Assembly (NCBI RefSeq): GCF_014698825.1
Contig: NZ_JACJTT010000001.1
Coordinates: 310,001-374,000 of the forward strand
DNA from: Richelia sinica FACHB-800
GTDB taxonomy: Bacteria; Cyanobacteriota; Cyanobacteriia; Cyanobacteriales; Nostocaceae
Reading direction: 5' to 3'
DNA length: 64,000 nt
This document shows, piece by piece, positions 1 through 8,821 of the stretch. The number at the start of each line of letters is the position of its first letter. The first letter of the stretch is position 1. The position numbers and the translations under genes are program-made. Below the pieces are notes generated by a model. The model was not told the DNA's origin. It did not search any database and saw only the letters and a program-made list of their open reading frames with translations.

Positions 1-873
1 TCCATAGCATTTCACTGTCAGGTGATCGCTCATGGGAAGTAAAAGTCATTTCTGTTGCCGCTTTACACAACTTCTGATTGATTTAGTCGTCATCAGACTA
101 ATCTTCATCTAGAAATTAACCACTGAAGGCAAATAGACATGACTGCTGGTCGATTTCACTGTAAAGACTGTTCCGATTGTAGCCTGTTTCACAGAAATTG
201 CACTCTTTTTGTGTGTTAATCATTAACTCTTGTTAGCCAGAGGAAGCCACTTTTATCAAAAAGACATGAAAAACGGTAGTGACACCATTAAATCTTGTTG
301 AAAACTTTTTAGTTTTACAGTGGCATTCTCATTAGATTAAAAGGTAGGGACACTTGCTATGGCGTGATTCTAGAGATTTATGACTAAAACTATTCCCTGG
401 CAACAGGGGATTAGATTTTAACTCAAAGGAGAAGTATTAATACACCCATCTTGATATTTCCTTCATAAATCTCTTTGTGGAAAACGGCAGCGGGTTTAAC
501 CGCCTGAGTAGATACGGTAATAAATGAACAGTGGGGGAGTTAATGTTCCATCACTGAACTTTGTATATAGGATGGCAATTCCCTGCACTGGAATGTTAAG
601 GTTGTGCCCAAGTAGACCGTTTTACAGATGAGTTGAGCTTTGTCTGAATTCGGCCTTATTCACACCTTAGCGCAAGGTTGGGATTTCAACCCTATGCAAC
701 TTGACAAACTGTTCTGATTGTATATAACGATATTTTAATCAATTGAGAAATCATTTGTCAGTGGAGTTGCCCAATAATTTATGGTAATTGGTAATCGAGA
801 AAAAGTGATTAGCAATGAAACCAAACTGATGACCAAATAATCCTCAAAAGTAATGAAATCAACAAAAATTAGT
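1..873. other. Spacer without recognised gene
   Basis: No convincing coding frame, tRNA or rRNA is visible in this stretch beyond the 3' end of gyrB. On the minus strand an ATG at 31-33 opens a frame that runs off the left edge after 11 codons. It could be the start of a neighbouring gene, but no ribosome binding site is evident and it is too short to identify. The rest is AT-rich and may be the leader of that gene. Confidence 0.4.
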
Positions 874-899
874 GGGTAATAGGTTATAACCCATTACCC
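874..899 (-). terminator. Probable gyrB terminator (26-bp near-perfect palindrome)
   Basis: Bases 874-899 form an almost perfect inverted repeat (GGGTAAT arms, centre GGTTATAACC, one wobble pair). Read on the minus strand it lies 37 bp beyond the gyrB stop codon. It is followed by ACTAATTTTTGTT, a short T-run, as expected of an intrinsic terminator. A protein-binding palindrome is the alternative. Confidence 0.55.
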
Positions 900-935
900 A
901 TTAACAGAATCGGCAAAAAAAGGAAATTAAGGTTG

Positions 936-3332
936 CTAAATATCTAAATCGGTGAGATTAAGTTTAGCACCATAGGTTTCGATGAATTCTCTTCTAGGTG
1001 CGACGCGATCGCCCATTAAGATGGTGAATATGCGATCAGCTTCGGCGGCATCTTCAATTTCCACCTGCTTCATTTTCCGAGTTTCCGGGTTCATGGTGGT
1101 TGTCCACAGTTGTTCCGGCATCATTTCCCCCAACCCTTTGAACCGCTGGATGGTGTAGTTAGCGTTGGCTGGTAATTTGGCGATACATTGTTGTAATTCG
1201 CGATCGCTATAACAGTATTCATGATTTTTGCCCCGTTCCATTTTGTAGAGTGGTGGACAAGCAATATAGATGAAACCTTGTTCAATTAAAGCTCTTTGAT
1301 ACCGATAGAAGAAAGTCAGTAACAAAGTACGTATATGCGCGCCATCTACGTCTGCGTCGGTCATAATTACTATTCGATGATACCGTAATTGTGACGAATC
1401 AAATTCTTCACCTTTTACGCCTAAACCAAGGGCTGTAATTAGAGATTGAACTTCGTTATTTTTGTAAATTTTCGCGTCGTCGGTTTTCTCGATGTTAAGT
1501 ATTTTACCGCGTAAAGGCAGGATAGCTTGAGTGCGGCGATCGCGTCCTTGCTTGGCGCTATTGTGGACAAATACACCACAGGCTAGTTGAAAATTGTGGG
1601 TTTCAGGAACTTCTATATCATAAACGTCAACACGCTCTGTTAAAGGTTGAACTTTATCAACCCTCAAACTAGACACTGAAGGAATTTCACCATTTTCCTT
1701 TATAGCGCTAGCAATGGGAGTTGATTGCTTGAGTAAGTCGTAAGGTGTTAACTCTTTAGCGGGCTTATAGCTGTTATCCTTCAGTAAAAAGAGGTGATCT
1801 GGAGTACAGATAACACTTTCGCCATTGTTAAATGTTACCTTCACAACTTCAGCATTGGCTTTGGTCATCCGGGGATTGATAATTTGTCCCGGAACCATTG
1901 CATCACCATCCATAGTGAAGCATTCATGTTGTATATTCTGCTCTCGTTCAGCAATAATTTGCCTAAAGGTAAGCTTTCCTCTATCGACTATATTGACCAG
2001 TGTATCACCATGAAAACAGCCACCGGCTGAATCGCCTTCTACGATGAAAATCTCCGATTCTGAGGGGTCGCGGGAACTACAATCAGCTAATTTACCGGGT
2101 AAGGGAGAAGATTCTAGGACTGATTTTCTTCTAACTAACTCTCGTGCGTGACGGGCTGCTTCTGCGGCTTTAAAAGCTTGAATAGCTTTATCTAAAATTG
2201 AATCAGCAATACCGGGACGAAACTCTAGATATTCGGTGAGGACTTCCCCAACTAAAGAATCAACAATACCTCTAACTTCTGTATTCCCCAGTTTAGTTTT
2301 GGTTTGTCCTTCAAATTCTGGGTCGGGGACTTTCACGGAAATGACTGCGGTCAAACCTTCGCGGACATGTTCACCACTGAGATTGGCTTCATTTTCTTTG
2401 ATTTTATTCCGCTTGCGAGCGATCGCATTTAAAGTCCGAGTTAAAACTGCTTTTAAACCTTCTAGATGTGTACCACCGTCAACGGTGCGGATATTATTAG
2501 CAAAACCCAGCACGTTATCAGTATACGCATCAGTACACCATTGCAAAGACACTTCGATTTGGACATTATTCCGTTCTCCCTGAACGAAAATAATTTCCTC
2601 ATGTAAGGGCTGCTTTTCCCGATTCATATAGGCGACATATTCTTTGATCCCGCCTTTATACTCGTAGGTTTCGACCTTGGGCGTATCGCTCTTTAATAAC
2701 TCTAAGCGATGATCTGTAAAGGTAATTTTCACACCTGCATTTAAATACGCTAATTCCCGCAGGCGAGCAGCTAAAGTAATATAATCAAATTCTGTACCAG
2801 TGGTAAAAATTTGTGCGTCTGGCTTGAACAGGACAGAAGTTCCAGTTCTAGCTTCTTTGTAAGCCTTGACTTGCAAGTCAGTGACTGGAATACCCCGTTC
2901 ATAACGTTGGATATGTACCTTCTTGTCTCGCCAAACTGTTACTTCTACAACTTCAGATAGGGCATTGACTACGGATACACCAACCCCGTGCAAACCTCCA
3001 GAAACTTTATAACCACCACCGCCAAATTTACCCCCGGCGTGCAGTACAGTTAATACAGTTTCTAAAGCTGATTTCCCTGTTTTTGGGTGAATATCGGTAG
3101 GAATACCCCGACCATTGTCTGTGACGGTACAGGAACCATCAGCGTTGATATCTACCTCAACATGGGTACAATAGCCAGCCAAAGCTTCATCAATCGCGTT
3201 GTCCACGACCTCGTAAACTAAATGGTGGAGTCCTCGCGGCCCTGTGGAACCAATATACATCCCTGGTCGTTTGCGGACGGCTTCCAGACCTTCCAGAACT
3301 TGAATCTGATCGGCACTGTAACTGCTCGTCAT
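936..3332 (-). CDS. gyrB: DNA gyrase subunit B, interrupted by a mini-intein
   Basis: ATPase subunit of type II topoisomerase DNA gyrase, which introduces negative supercoils together with GyrA. The 798-residue translation shows the GHKL ATPase motifs ([10 protein letters not shown] near 41-50, TDNGRGIP at 71-78, [14 protein letters not shown] near 112) and the transducer region. The TOPRIM metal-binding motifs are EGDSAGG at 432-438 and DADVDGAHI at 659-667. A 153-residue intein (439-591) sits directly after EGDSAGG; removing it gives about 645 residues, normal for a bacterial GyrB. The reading frame is continuous across both junctions. The ATG at 3332 is preceded by AGGAGA at good spacing. 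The gene is divergent from miaA. Active GyrB cannot form without splicing, because the insertion splits the TOPRIM catalytic domain. Confidence 0.97.
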   Translation of the reverse strand: MTSSYSADQIQVLEGLEAVRKRPGMYIGSTGPRGLHHLVYEVVDNAIDEALAGYCTHVEVDINADGSCTVTDNGRGIPTDIHPKTGKSALETVLTVLHAGGKFGGGGYKVSGGLHGVGVSVVNALSEVVEVTVWRDKKVHIQRYERGIPVTDLQVKAYKEARTGTSVLFKPDAQIFTTGTEFDYITLAARLRELAYLNAGVKITFTDHRLELLKSDTPKVETYEYKGGIKEYVAYMNREKQPLHEEIIFVQGERNNVQIEVSLQWCTDAYTDNVLGFANNIRTVDGGTHLEGLKAVLTRTLNAIARKRNKIKENEANLSGEHVREGLTAVISVKVPDPEFEGQTKTKLGNTEVRGIVDSLVGEVLTEYLEFRPGIADSILDKAIQAFKAAEAARHARELVRRKSVLESSPLPGKLADCSSRDPSESEIFIVEGDSAGGCFHGDTLVNIVDRGKLTFRQIIAEREQNIQHECFTMDGDAMVPGQIINPRMTKANAEVVKVTFNNGESVICTPDHLFLLKDNSYKPAKELTPYDLLKQSTPIASAIKENGEIPSVSSLRVDKVQPLTERVDVYDIEVPETHNFQLACGVFVHNSAKQGRDRRTQAILPLRGKILNIEKTDDAKIYKNNEVQSLITALGLGVKGEEFDSSQLRYHRIVIMTDADVDGAHIRTLLLTFFYRYQRALIEQGFIYIACPPLYKMERGKNHEYCYSDRELQQCIAKLPANANYTIQRFKGLGEMMPEQLWTTTMNPETRKMKQVEIEDAAEADRIFTILMGDRVAPRREFIETYGAKLNLTDLDI
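1560..2018 (-). other. GyrB mini-intein (in-frame protein intron, 153 aa)
   Basis: Residues 439-591 of the gyrB product. The first residue is Cys (block [11 protein letters not shown]). Block B is [13 protein letters not shown], with the TPDH motif. Block F is [13 protein letters not shown]. Block G is GVFVHN, followed by Ser as the +1 nucleophile. These are all the residues needed for standard class 1 splicing. There is no room for a LAGLIDADG homing endonuclease: blocks C-E are missing and only a short linker (about 535-560) joins the two halves. From memory the sequence closely resembles the Synechocystis PCC 6803 GyrB intein, which does carry an endonuclease at the same site. I infer a natural mini-intein that has lost mobility but must still splice. 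Confidence 0.95.
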
Positions 3333-3523
3333 GAAAATTCTCCTGATGCGTGGGGTTGAAATTGCCCAAAGGCTAAAAAAGTCAAATCACTCCAAAATTT
3401 TAACACAAAAGCCTTGTTGCCGTCCGTAGCGCAATTTAATGAGAAGTTTATATAGGGGTTGCAACCCTTGAAAAATTCCCAATTAAAAATTAAAAATTCA
3501 CAAGCAAGAATAACGACTGACTA

Positions 3524-4423
3524 ATGAATAAGTTAATAGTGATTTGTGGGGCGACAGCAACGGGAAAATCTGGATTGGCATTGAATTTAGCACCAAAATT
3601 AGGTGCAGTGATTTTGAGTGCTGACTCTCGGCAAGTGTATAGGGAGTTTACCATTGGCACAGCTAAACCGAACCTAGCAGAACAAAAATTAGTTCCCCAT
3701 TATTTAATTGATATCTGCGACCCAACTGAAACAATGACAGTAGCAGATTATCAGGAGCAAGCACAAGCTTTAATTGCTAATTTGGGTATTTCTCCATTGT
3801 TATTGGTGGGGGGAACAGGTTTATATATCCGGTCAATTGTGCAGGGGATGAAGATTCCCAGAGTAGCACCACAGCCAGAATTGCGATCGCATCTAGAATC
3901 CTTAGGTCAAACCCAACTTTATGGGATGTTACAACAAGTTGATCCCCTGGCTGCCCAAAAAATTCATCCCCATGATTTAGTCAGAACTTTAAGGGCTTTA
4001 GAGGTATACTACGTCACTGGTATACCCATTTCTGACCAGCAGGGAGAAAACCCACCCAATTATCCCATTTTACAAATTGGTTTAGATTGTGATGCCGACA
4101 GATTAGAGTCCAGAATTCAGCGACGTACTGAGGCCATGATGGCAGATGGCTTAGTAGATGAAGTGGAATATTTATGCCAAAAATATGGTGTAGATTTGCC
4201 CTTATTAAATACTTTAGGCTATCAGGAAATCAAACAATATTTAGGGGGAGAAATTACTTTAACTACAGCACAGGAGTTAACAGTATTGCATACACGTCAA
4301 TTTGCCAAGCGTCAACGCACCTGGTTTAGAGCCTATCCGCAAATAGAATGGTATGATGCCGATGATGCCGATTTATTAGCAAAAATTGGAGAGCGCATCC
4401 ATGAATTTATCCACGATAAATAA
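3524..4423 (+). CDS. miaA: tRNA dimethylallyltransferase
   Basis: Transfers a dimethylallyl group to N6 of adenosine 37 in tRNAs reading UNN codons, the first step toward ms2i6A. The 299-residue protein has the N-terminal P-loop GATATGKSGLAL (8-19), the DSRQVYREF motif with the catalytic Asp, the family motif GGTGLYIRSI, and the late RQFAKRQRTWFR motif near residue 265, typical of MiaA. Length is normal (about 300). It is divergent from gyrB across a 191-bp spacer that must hold both promoters. No strong ribosome binding site precedes the ATG at 3524. Confidence 0.96.
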   Translation: MNKLIVICGATATGKSGLALNLAPKLGAVILSADSRQVYREFTIGTAKPNLAEQKLVPHYLIDICDPTETMTVADYQEQAQALIANLGISPLLLVGGTGLYIRSIVQGMKIPRVAPQPELRSHLESLGQTQLYGMLQQVDPLAAQKIHPHDLVRTLRALEVYYVTGIPISDQQGENPPNYPILQIGLDCDADRLESRIQRRTEAMMADGLVDEVEYLCQKYGVDLPLLNTLGYQEIKQYLGGEITLTTAQELTVLHTRQFAKRQRTWFRAYPQIEWYDADDADLLAKIGERIHEFIHDK

Positions 4424-4544
4424 GATTTATCAAGATTGATATTTTGCTATTCAGCACCAGATAAAATAATATTTTTTGATTCTAGTTTTTGTGAATCGGC
4501 ATAGTCTAAAATAGTTACGATGAGAACATTGGGAGGACAAAACA

Positions 4545-5141
4545 ACGGTTTACGCACGACCTTTAGCAAGATTAATCGAACAACTGCAACGGTTACCTGG
4601 AGTCGGCCCCAAAAGCGCCCAGCGTTTAGCGTTGCACATTTTAAAGCGTCCCGAAGCGGAAGTAGAAGCTTTAGCCCAAGCCTTAATTGACGCGAAAAAA
4701 CAGGTAGGTTTGTGTCAAGTTTGTTATCACCTATCGGCTGAACCAGTATGTGATATTTGTCGTAACCCTAACCGAGATAACAATACTATCTGTGTGGTAG
4801 CAGATTCACGGGATGTGATTGCATTGGAAAAAACCCGTGAATATAAAGGTAAGTACCATGTGTTAGGTGGTGTAATTTCTCCCATGGATGGAGTGGGCCC
4901 AGAACAATTAACAGTCCAGGCTTTAGTGCGAAGGGTCAGTCAGCAACAACCACAAGAAGTGATTTTAGCCATTAGTCCCAGTGTAGAAGGGGAAACCACA
5001 ACCTTATATCTAGGTCATCTACTCAAACCATTTACCAAAGTGACACGTATTGCTTTTGGTCTACCGGTGGGTGGCGATTTAGAATATGCTGACGAAGTGA
5101 CTTTAGCAAGAGCTTTAGAAGGTCGGCGAGAGTTAGATTAG
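4545..5141 (+). CDS. recR: Recombination mediator RecR (apparent ACG start)
   Basis: RecR works with RecF/RecO in loading RecA at gaps. The frame contains the helix-hairpin-helix [16 protein letters not shown], a C4 zinc finger (CQVCYHLS...CDIC) and a TOPRIM-like domain ([28 protein letters not shown]). The only conventional start in frame is TTG at 4632, which would remove the helix-hairpin-helix. Upstream, the frame is open from a TGA at 4521 with no ATG, GTG or TTG before 4632. A strong GGGAGG at 4531-4536 lies 8 bases before ACG at 4545, giving a 198-residue product beginning (T)[13 protein letters not shown], close to the usual RecR length (about 200). CTG at 4584 is the main alternative. 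A sequencing error at an ATG is also possible. Confidence 0.88.
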   Translation, partial: TVYARPLARLIEQLQRLPGVGPKSAQRLALHILKRPEAEVEALAQALIDAKKQVGLCQVCYHLSAEPVCDICRNPNRDNNTICVVADSRDVIALEKTREYKGKYHVLGGVISPMDGVGPEQLTVQALVRRVSQQQPQEVILAISPSVEGETTTLYLGHLLKPFTKVTRIAFGLPVGGDLEYADEVTLARALEGRRELD

Positions 5142-5185
5142 ATAATAATGTGGGGACAAAGTAAGTAAACGATTTCCGGCACTAG

Positions 5186-5329
5186 ATTATTGCAGAAGCG
5201 ATCGCTCAAAATATTCCTATACCAAATCTAAACTCAGAAAAACTGTGTTATCTTCTTGATGCCGTACTTCAGGCAGATCAAATAGAAATGCCATTCTCAC
5301 ACCTTTCTTATCTTTGTCCTCAATGGTGA
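5186..5329 (+). other. Possible short gene or remnant overlapping the ftsW start
   Basis: An open frame of 47 codons follows a TAG at 5183 and ends with TGA at 5327-5329, overlapping the ftsW ATG at 5323. It reads as plausible protein (helix-like, with LNSEKLCYLLDAVLQADQIE) and carries a HIP1 site. It has no ATG, GTG or TTG start before the ATG at 5288, which leaves only 13 codons. It could be the 3' tail of a decayed gene, an ATT-initiated small gene, or chance. I do not recognise it. Confidence 0.2.
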
Positions 5330-6525
5330 ATATACGCCGTTTTATACCCCTTTTTGATGATTCTGTCTCTCAATGGGCTTTAGAAGCGCGGCTATTGCGC
5401 TGGCTAACCTTTATGTGGTTGTTTTTCGGCTTGGTGATGTTGTTTTCAGCATCCTATCCGGTGGCTGATGACCGTCATGGTGACGGTTTATATTATTTCA
5501 AGCGACAACTACTGTGGGTGATAGCTTCATTAATTATCTTCAACATCATTGTTAATCTTCCCATCAAAAAAATTCTAGGGATATCTCATTGGTTTTTAAT
5601 TTTCTTTTTGATGTTGATTTTTGTCACCCTGATTCCAGGGCTAGGAAAAAAAGCCTTTGATGCCGCTAGATGGATAGCCTTGGGACCGATTCCTGTTCAA
5701 CCTTCAGAATTAATTAAACCATTTTTAGTGTTACAAAGTGCCAGACTGTTTGGACAATGGGATAAATTAACTTGGCGAGTGAGGATAACGTGGCTGGTTA
5801 TTTTCGGTTTAGTTTTATTAGGAATTTTAGCCCAGCCTAATTTAAGTACCACCTCACTTTGTGGCATGACTATTTGGTTAATTGCTTTAGCTGCTGGCTT
5901 ACCTTATAAATATTTAGGTGGTACGGCAATTGGCGGATTCCTGTTAGCTTTATTAAGCATTAGTATCAAAGAATATCAACGTAGGCGGGTGATGTCTTTC
6001 ATGAATCCTTGGGCTGATGCACAAGGAGATGGTTATCAGTTAGTCCAGAGTTTATTAGCTGTAGGTTCTGGGAAAACTTGGGGGGTAGGATTTGGGCTAT
6101 CGCAACAAAAACTATTTTATTTACCAATTCAAGATACTGATTTTATTTTTGCGGTATTTGCGGAAGAATTTGGCTTTGCTGGGGGGATAATTCTGTTATC
6201 AATCCTCTTAATTTTTGCCACCTTGGGATTAATCGTGGCTTTAAAAACTAAACATCCCATTAACAGATTAGTGGCTATAGGTGTAACTATTGTCATGGTG
6301 GGACAATCATTTTTACATATTGGTGTAGCTACAGGTGCTTTACCCACCACGGGTTTACCTTTACCCATGTTTAGTTATGGTGGTAATTCCATGATTGCTA
6401 GTTTGGTATCTGCGGCTTTATTAATTCGCGTGGCCAGAGAAAGTAGTGAGGCAGAAGTAGTACCGTTACGCAGAACTACACCAGATAATAAACGAAATTA
6501 CCGAGTATTTGAGCAGAAAAAATGA
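5323..6525 (+). CDS. ftsW: FtsW/RodA/SpoVE (SEDS) family cell-division protein, probably FtsW
   Basis: SEDS-family polytopic membrane protein; members polymerise glycan strands from lipid II at the septum (FtsW) or side wall (RodA). About 400 residues with roughly ten hydrophobic segments. It has the family signature GLPLPMFSYGGNSMIASLVS near the C-terminus (about 343-362) and the periplasmic loop motif GAARW-like DAARWIALGPIPVQPSEL. The start is taken at ATG 5323 (MVNIRRFIPLFDD); an in-frame TTG at 5314 would add three residues. The assignment to FtsW rather than RodA rests on overall resemblance to cyanobacterial FtsW from memory. The stop codon overlaps the next gene by four bases (ATGA). 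Confidence 0.85.
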   Translation: MVNIRRFIPLFDDSVSQWALEARLLRWLTFMWLFFGLVMLFSASYPVADDRHGDGLYYFKRQLLWVIASLIIFNIIVNLPIKKILGISHWFLIFFLMLIFVTLIPGLGKKAFDAARWIALGPIPVQPSELIKPFLVLQSARLFGQWDKLTWRVRITWLVIFGLVLLGILAQPNLSTTSLCGMTIWLIALAAGLPYKYLGGTAIGGFLLALLSISIKEYQRRRVMSFMNPWADAQGDGYQLVQSLLAVGSGKTWGVGFGLSQQKLFYLPIQDTDFIFAVFAEEFGFAGGIILLSILLIFATLGLIVALKTKHPINRLVAIGVTIVMVGQSFLHIGVATGALPTTGLPLPMFSYGGNSMIASLVSAALLIRVARESSEAEVVPLRRTTPDNKRNYRVFEQKK

Positions 6526-6869
6526 ACAATTCCATGATGGTGATTTTTCCCTATCGACATCATCAAACTTGGGTATTTGATGATGAAAAGGTAGGGTTAG
6601 TTCAAGAACCCTTTGTGAATGGGGTACCAGAAATGATCGACATTTTGGTTCAAGATATTCACCATGCCGAGGAAGGATTTAAGCTGCTATTTTCTGCCCA
6701 ACCCTTTCCTGGTTATCAAGCAGAATTAGTCTGGCAAAGGGAAGAATATGGTGGACATTGGTATTTATGGACAAATAAAAATATGTCAGGTTGGTTATGC
6801 CCAGCATTATTTAAATACTTTATGCAGCCACCAACTAAAATATATTGTCAAGCTCAAAGTTTTGGTTAG
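6522..6869 (+). CDS. Conserved hypothetical protein (115 aa), coupled to ftsW
   Basis: A short soluble protein rich in aromatic residues (HHQTWVFDD, WYLWTNKNMSGWLCPALFKYF), with no signal peptide, membrane segment or catalytic motif that I recognise. It resembles a small uncharacterised family found in cyanobacteria (possibly DUF6717, from memory and uncertain). The ATG overlaps the ftsW stop in an ATGA, so the two are very likely co-translated. That link alone does not establish a role in division. Confidence 0.75.
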   Translation: MNNSMMVIFPYRHHQTWVFDDEKVGLVQEPFVNGVPEMIDILVQDIHHAEEGFKLLFSAQPFPGYQAELVWQREEYGGHWYLWTNKNMSGWLCPALFKYFMQPPTKIYCQAQSFG

Positions 6870-6895
6870 TAAGTAGTGAAAAATAGATGGTTAAA

Positions 6896-6929
6896 TTCAG
6901 GTGTGTACTGATTGAGTAACCCACCTGAA
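6896..6929. terminator. Inverted repeat between convergent genes, probable terminator
   Basis: TTCAGGTG at 6896-6903 pairs perfectly with CACCTGAA at 6922-6929 around an 18-base loop. It sits between the 115-aa gene (plus) and the DUF423 gene (minus), so it could terminate transcription from either side. It is followed on the plus strand by an A/T-rich stretch rather than a clean T-run. Confidence 0.4.
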
Positions 6930-6947
6930 ATAAAATTTATGGAGTCA

Positions 6948-7328
6948 TTAAAGCTTCAAGGTGATAGCGGTAATAGCTAAAGCACCCCAACCAATCATAA
7001 ACGCTATTCCTCCCAAAGGAGCGATCGCACCCCAGGATCTGACTCCAGTTAAACTAATCACATACAAGCTACCGGAAAAAATTAGTACACCAATAATAAA
7101 TAACCACCCGCTAGCTATCAAAGTCAGTGGTGGTGATTCTAGACGACTCAGGAGAATAGCCACGAAAAACAGTGCCAGGGCATGGTACATTTGATAACGA
7201 GCGCCCGTGTCGAAAATTTCTAGCGATCGCTCACTGAGTTTGTCCCGCAGAGCATGAGCGCCAAAAGCACCAGCCGCAACCGATAAACCGCCAAAAATAG
7301 CAGCTACGCTTAAGAAAAATTGCGTCAT
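6948..7328 (-). CDS. DUF423 family small membrane protein
   Basis: 126 residues with four hydrophobic segments. The family hallmark is near the N-terminus: a glycine- and alanine-rich first helix (AAIFGGLSVAAGAFGAHALRD) followed by YQMYHALALFFVA. This is the DUF423 (YgdD-like) inner-membrane family, whose function is unknown. Length matches the family (120-130 residues). It is preceded on the same strand by another small membrane protein with a 30-bp gap, so the two may share a transcript. Confidence 0.88.
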   Translation of the reverse strand: MTQFFLSVAAIFGGLSVAAGAFGAHALRDKLSERSLEIFDTGARYQMYHALALFFVAILLSRLESPPLTLIASGWLFIIGVLIFSGSLYVISLTGVRSWGAIAPLGGIAFMIGWGALAITAITLKL

Positions 7329-7358
7329 GAGACCTAGCCGTAAATTCGTGTCAACACA

Positions 7359-7829
7359 CTAAACATCAAAATGATATGATACGGCTCCTTCCTCATTCAC
7401 CTTAAAATTCGCATTGAATTCTTTAGCTTTTTCATCTAAATATTTTCTAGCTGTCCCTGCTGGTAGTTGGGATTGCATAGCAAAGTGTAACAATGTGATT
7501 TTGCCATTATTTTCTTGCAGCATTTGATAAAACAATGATTGTAAATCATCATCTGCTTGCTGTTTAAGCGTCTTCTTTTCCCTACGGCTTTGCAGATACA
7601 AGCTTAATGTTAACCAGCCACCCAAAGTAATTGTCGGTAAACCAAACACTATCCCACCAGTGATAGCATCATTATTTTCAGGTGCAGAAAAAACTTGTTC
7701 TCCTTCTACAGGATAGACATTAACTTTTCGTAGAGAGGATTGATTTAATACTTCTGATACAGAGATTGCTAAAAACATAAATCCCAGGATGAGTAGCCAG
7801 CCAGCAGAAAGTTTTTCGGCAGTCTTCAT
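7359..7829 (-). CDS. Uncharacterised membrane protein with a winged-helix-like tail
   Basis: 156 residues. There are two hydrophobic segments, at about 10-27 (GWLLILGFMFLAISVSEVL) and 57-80. Between them is a 30-residue segment, and after them a charged region (SRREKKTLKQQADDD). The C-terminal part, about 95-156, is soluble (NNGKITLLHFAMQS, TARKYLDEKAKEF) and resembles a small winged-helix fold. I infer that fold from pattern only. No function can be assigned. Confidence 0.7.
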   Translation of the reverse strand: MKTAEKLSAGWLLILGFMFLAISVSEVLNQSSLRKVNVYPVEGEQVFSAPENNDAITGGIVFGLPTITLGGWLTLSLYLQSRREKKTLKQQADDDLQSLFYQMLQENNGKITLLHFAMQSQLPAGTARKYLDEKAKEFNANFKVNEEGAVSYHFDV

Positions 7830-7996
7830 ATTTTTATGTCAAATTTAAGCTTTGTTTGCGATTCTAACCTCACTTGCTGCTAGCTTCCAGTCATTGAATA
7901 GATATCTTGACTTTCTCACCAGTATTTATGTGTTTCTAGTCCTAGTGATAATTAAATCGCAGCAAAAATATGCTGGATTTTGCCGCGATTTTCCGA

Positions 7997-8692
7997 TTAT
8001 TCAGCTGATTGACGAGTTGCTTCCAATAAACGGGAAAAATAGAAGCGAGTTTTGGTCATAGCTGTTCTTTGTATAGTAAAACCATTACGTTCCAGGATAG
8101 CTTTTACATCAGCTTCCCGGTGTAAATAGGCACGAGTGGCTTTGCTAGGCCCTGGAAAGAAACTACCAATTTTCTTGAGGAGGGTCAAAAAGCAGGTTTT
8201 TGGTGCAAAACTGAGAATGATTCGTGACTGGGCCAAAGAACAAAGGTGAGAAATCATCTCATCCGCTTTTTCTTGGGGGTAGTGGATGAGAACATCCAAA
8301 CAAATAACTGTATGGTAGTTACCACTCAAGGATTCTAAATCTTGGACAGCGAAAGTAGGATTTTCACTATTACCCAAAGCTTGTACACCCCTCTCCTTGG
8401 CTTCTGTCACCATTTTTTCGGAGATGTCGCTGGCATAGACTTTAGCACCTTCTGTAGCCAGGGGGATACTGAGACTACCCACACCACACCCAGCATCACA
8501 GATGGATAACTCTGCTAAGTTGTTATCTGCTTTTAGCCAGCCGATGACTGTATCCACAGTTTGCTGATGTCCATTCCGGATATCTAACTGCACTTTGTTG
8601 ACTTCACCATCACCATAGATGCGTCTCCAACGGTCAAACCCTGTGGAATTAAAATATTCACGAACTATTGTTTTATCGTCGGCTGCGTTCAT
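7997..8692 (-). CDS. chlM: Magnesium protoporphyrin IX methyltransferase
   Basis: SAM-dependent enzyme of chlorophyll synthesis; it methylates the C13 propionate of Mg-protoporphyrin IX after Mg-chelatase. The 231-residue protein has the family N-terminus (VREYFNSTGFDRWRRIYGDG). SAM motif I is ICDAGCGVGSLSIPLA near 63-78, followed by YASDIS, and VICLDVLIHYPQEKADEM is typical of BchM/ChlM. The C-terminal FYFSRLLEATR also matches the family. Length is normal (about 230). The gene stands alone on its strand with 129 bp upstream before the TPR gene. Confidence 0.94.
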   Translation of the reverse strand: MNAADDKTIVREYFNSTGFDRWRRIYGDGEVNKVQLDIRNGHQQTVDTVIGWLKADNNLAELSICDAGCGVGSLSIPLATEGAKVYASDISEKMVTEAKERGVQALGNSENPTFAVQDLESLSGNYHTVICLDVLIHYPQEKADEMISHLCSLAQSRIILSFAPKTCFLTLLKKIGSFFPGPSKATRAYLHREADVKAILERNGFTIQRTAMTKTRFYFSRLLEATRQSAE

Positions 8693-8821
8693 AGAGTCAA
8701 TTTACTACGGTTCCCAATCTTTCAAATTATCGCCTATTTCCGCAGTAATTGAGGCAGCAAGTATCAAGGTAGAAGAAATTACTTCGGTAATTCCTATCCA
8801 GCAATTGCTATATTGAATTAT

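Noticed and set aside
1794-2583. Plus-strand open frames inside gyrB
   Set aside because: They lie antisense to a well-conserved gene, have no family features, and arise from codon bias on the opposite strand.
4520-4690. ATG-started 56-codon frame overlapping the recR 5' end
   Set aside because: It is in a different frame from the RecR motifs and its translation is basic, low-quality sequence. It might matter only if recR has a frameshift near 4545, for which there is no other sign.
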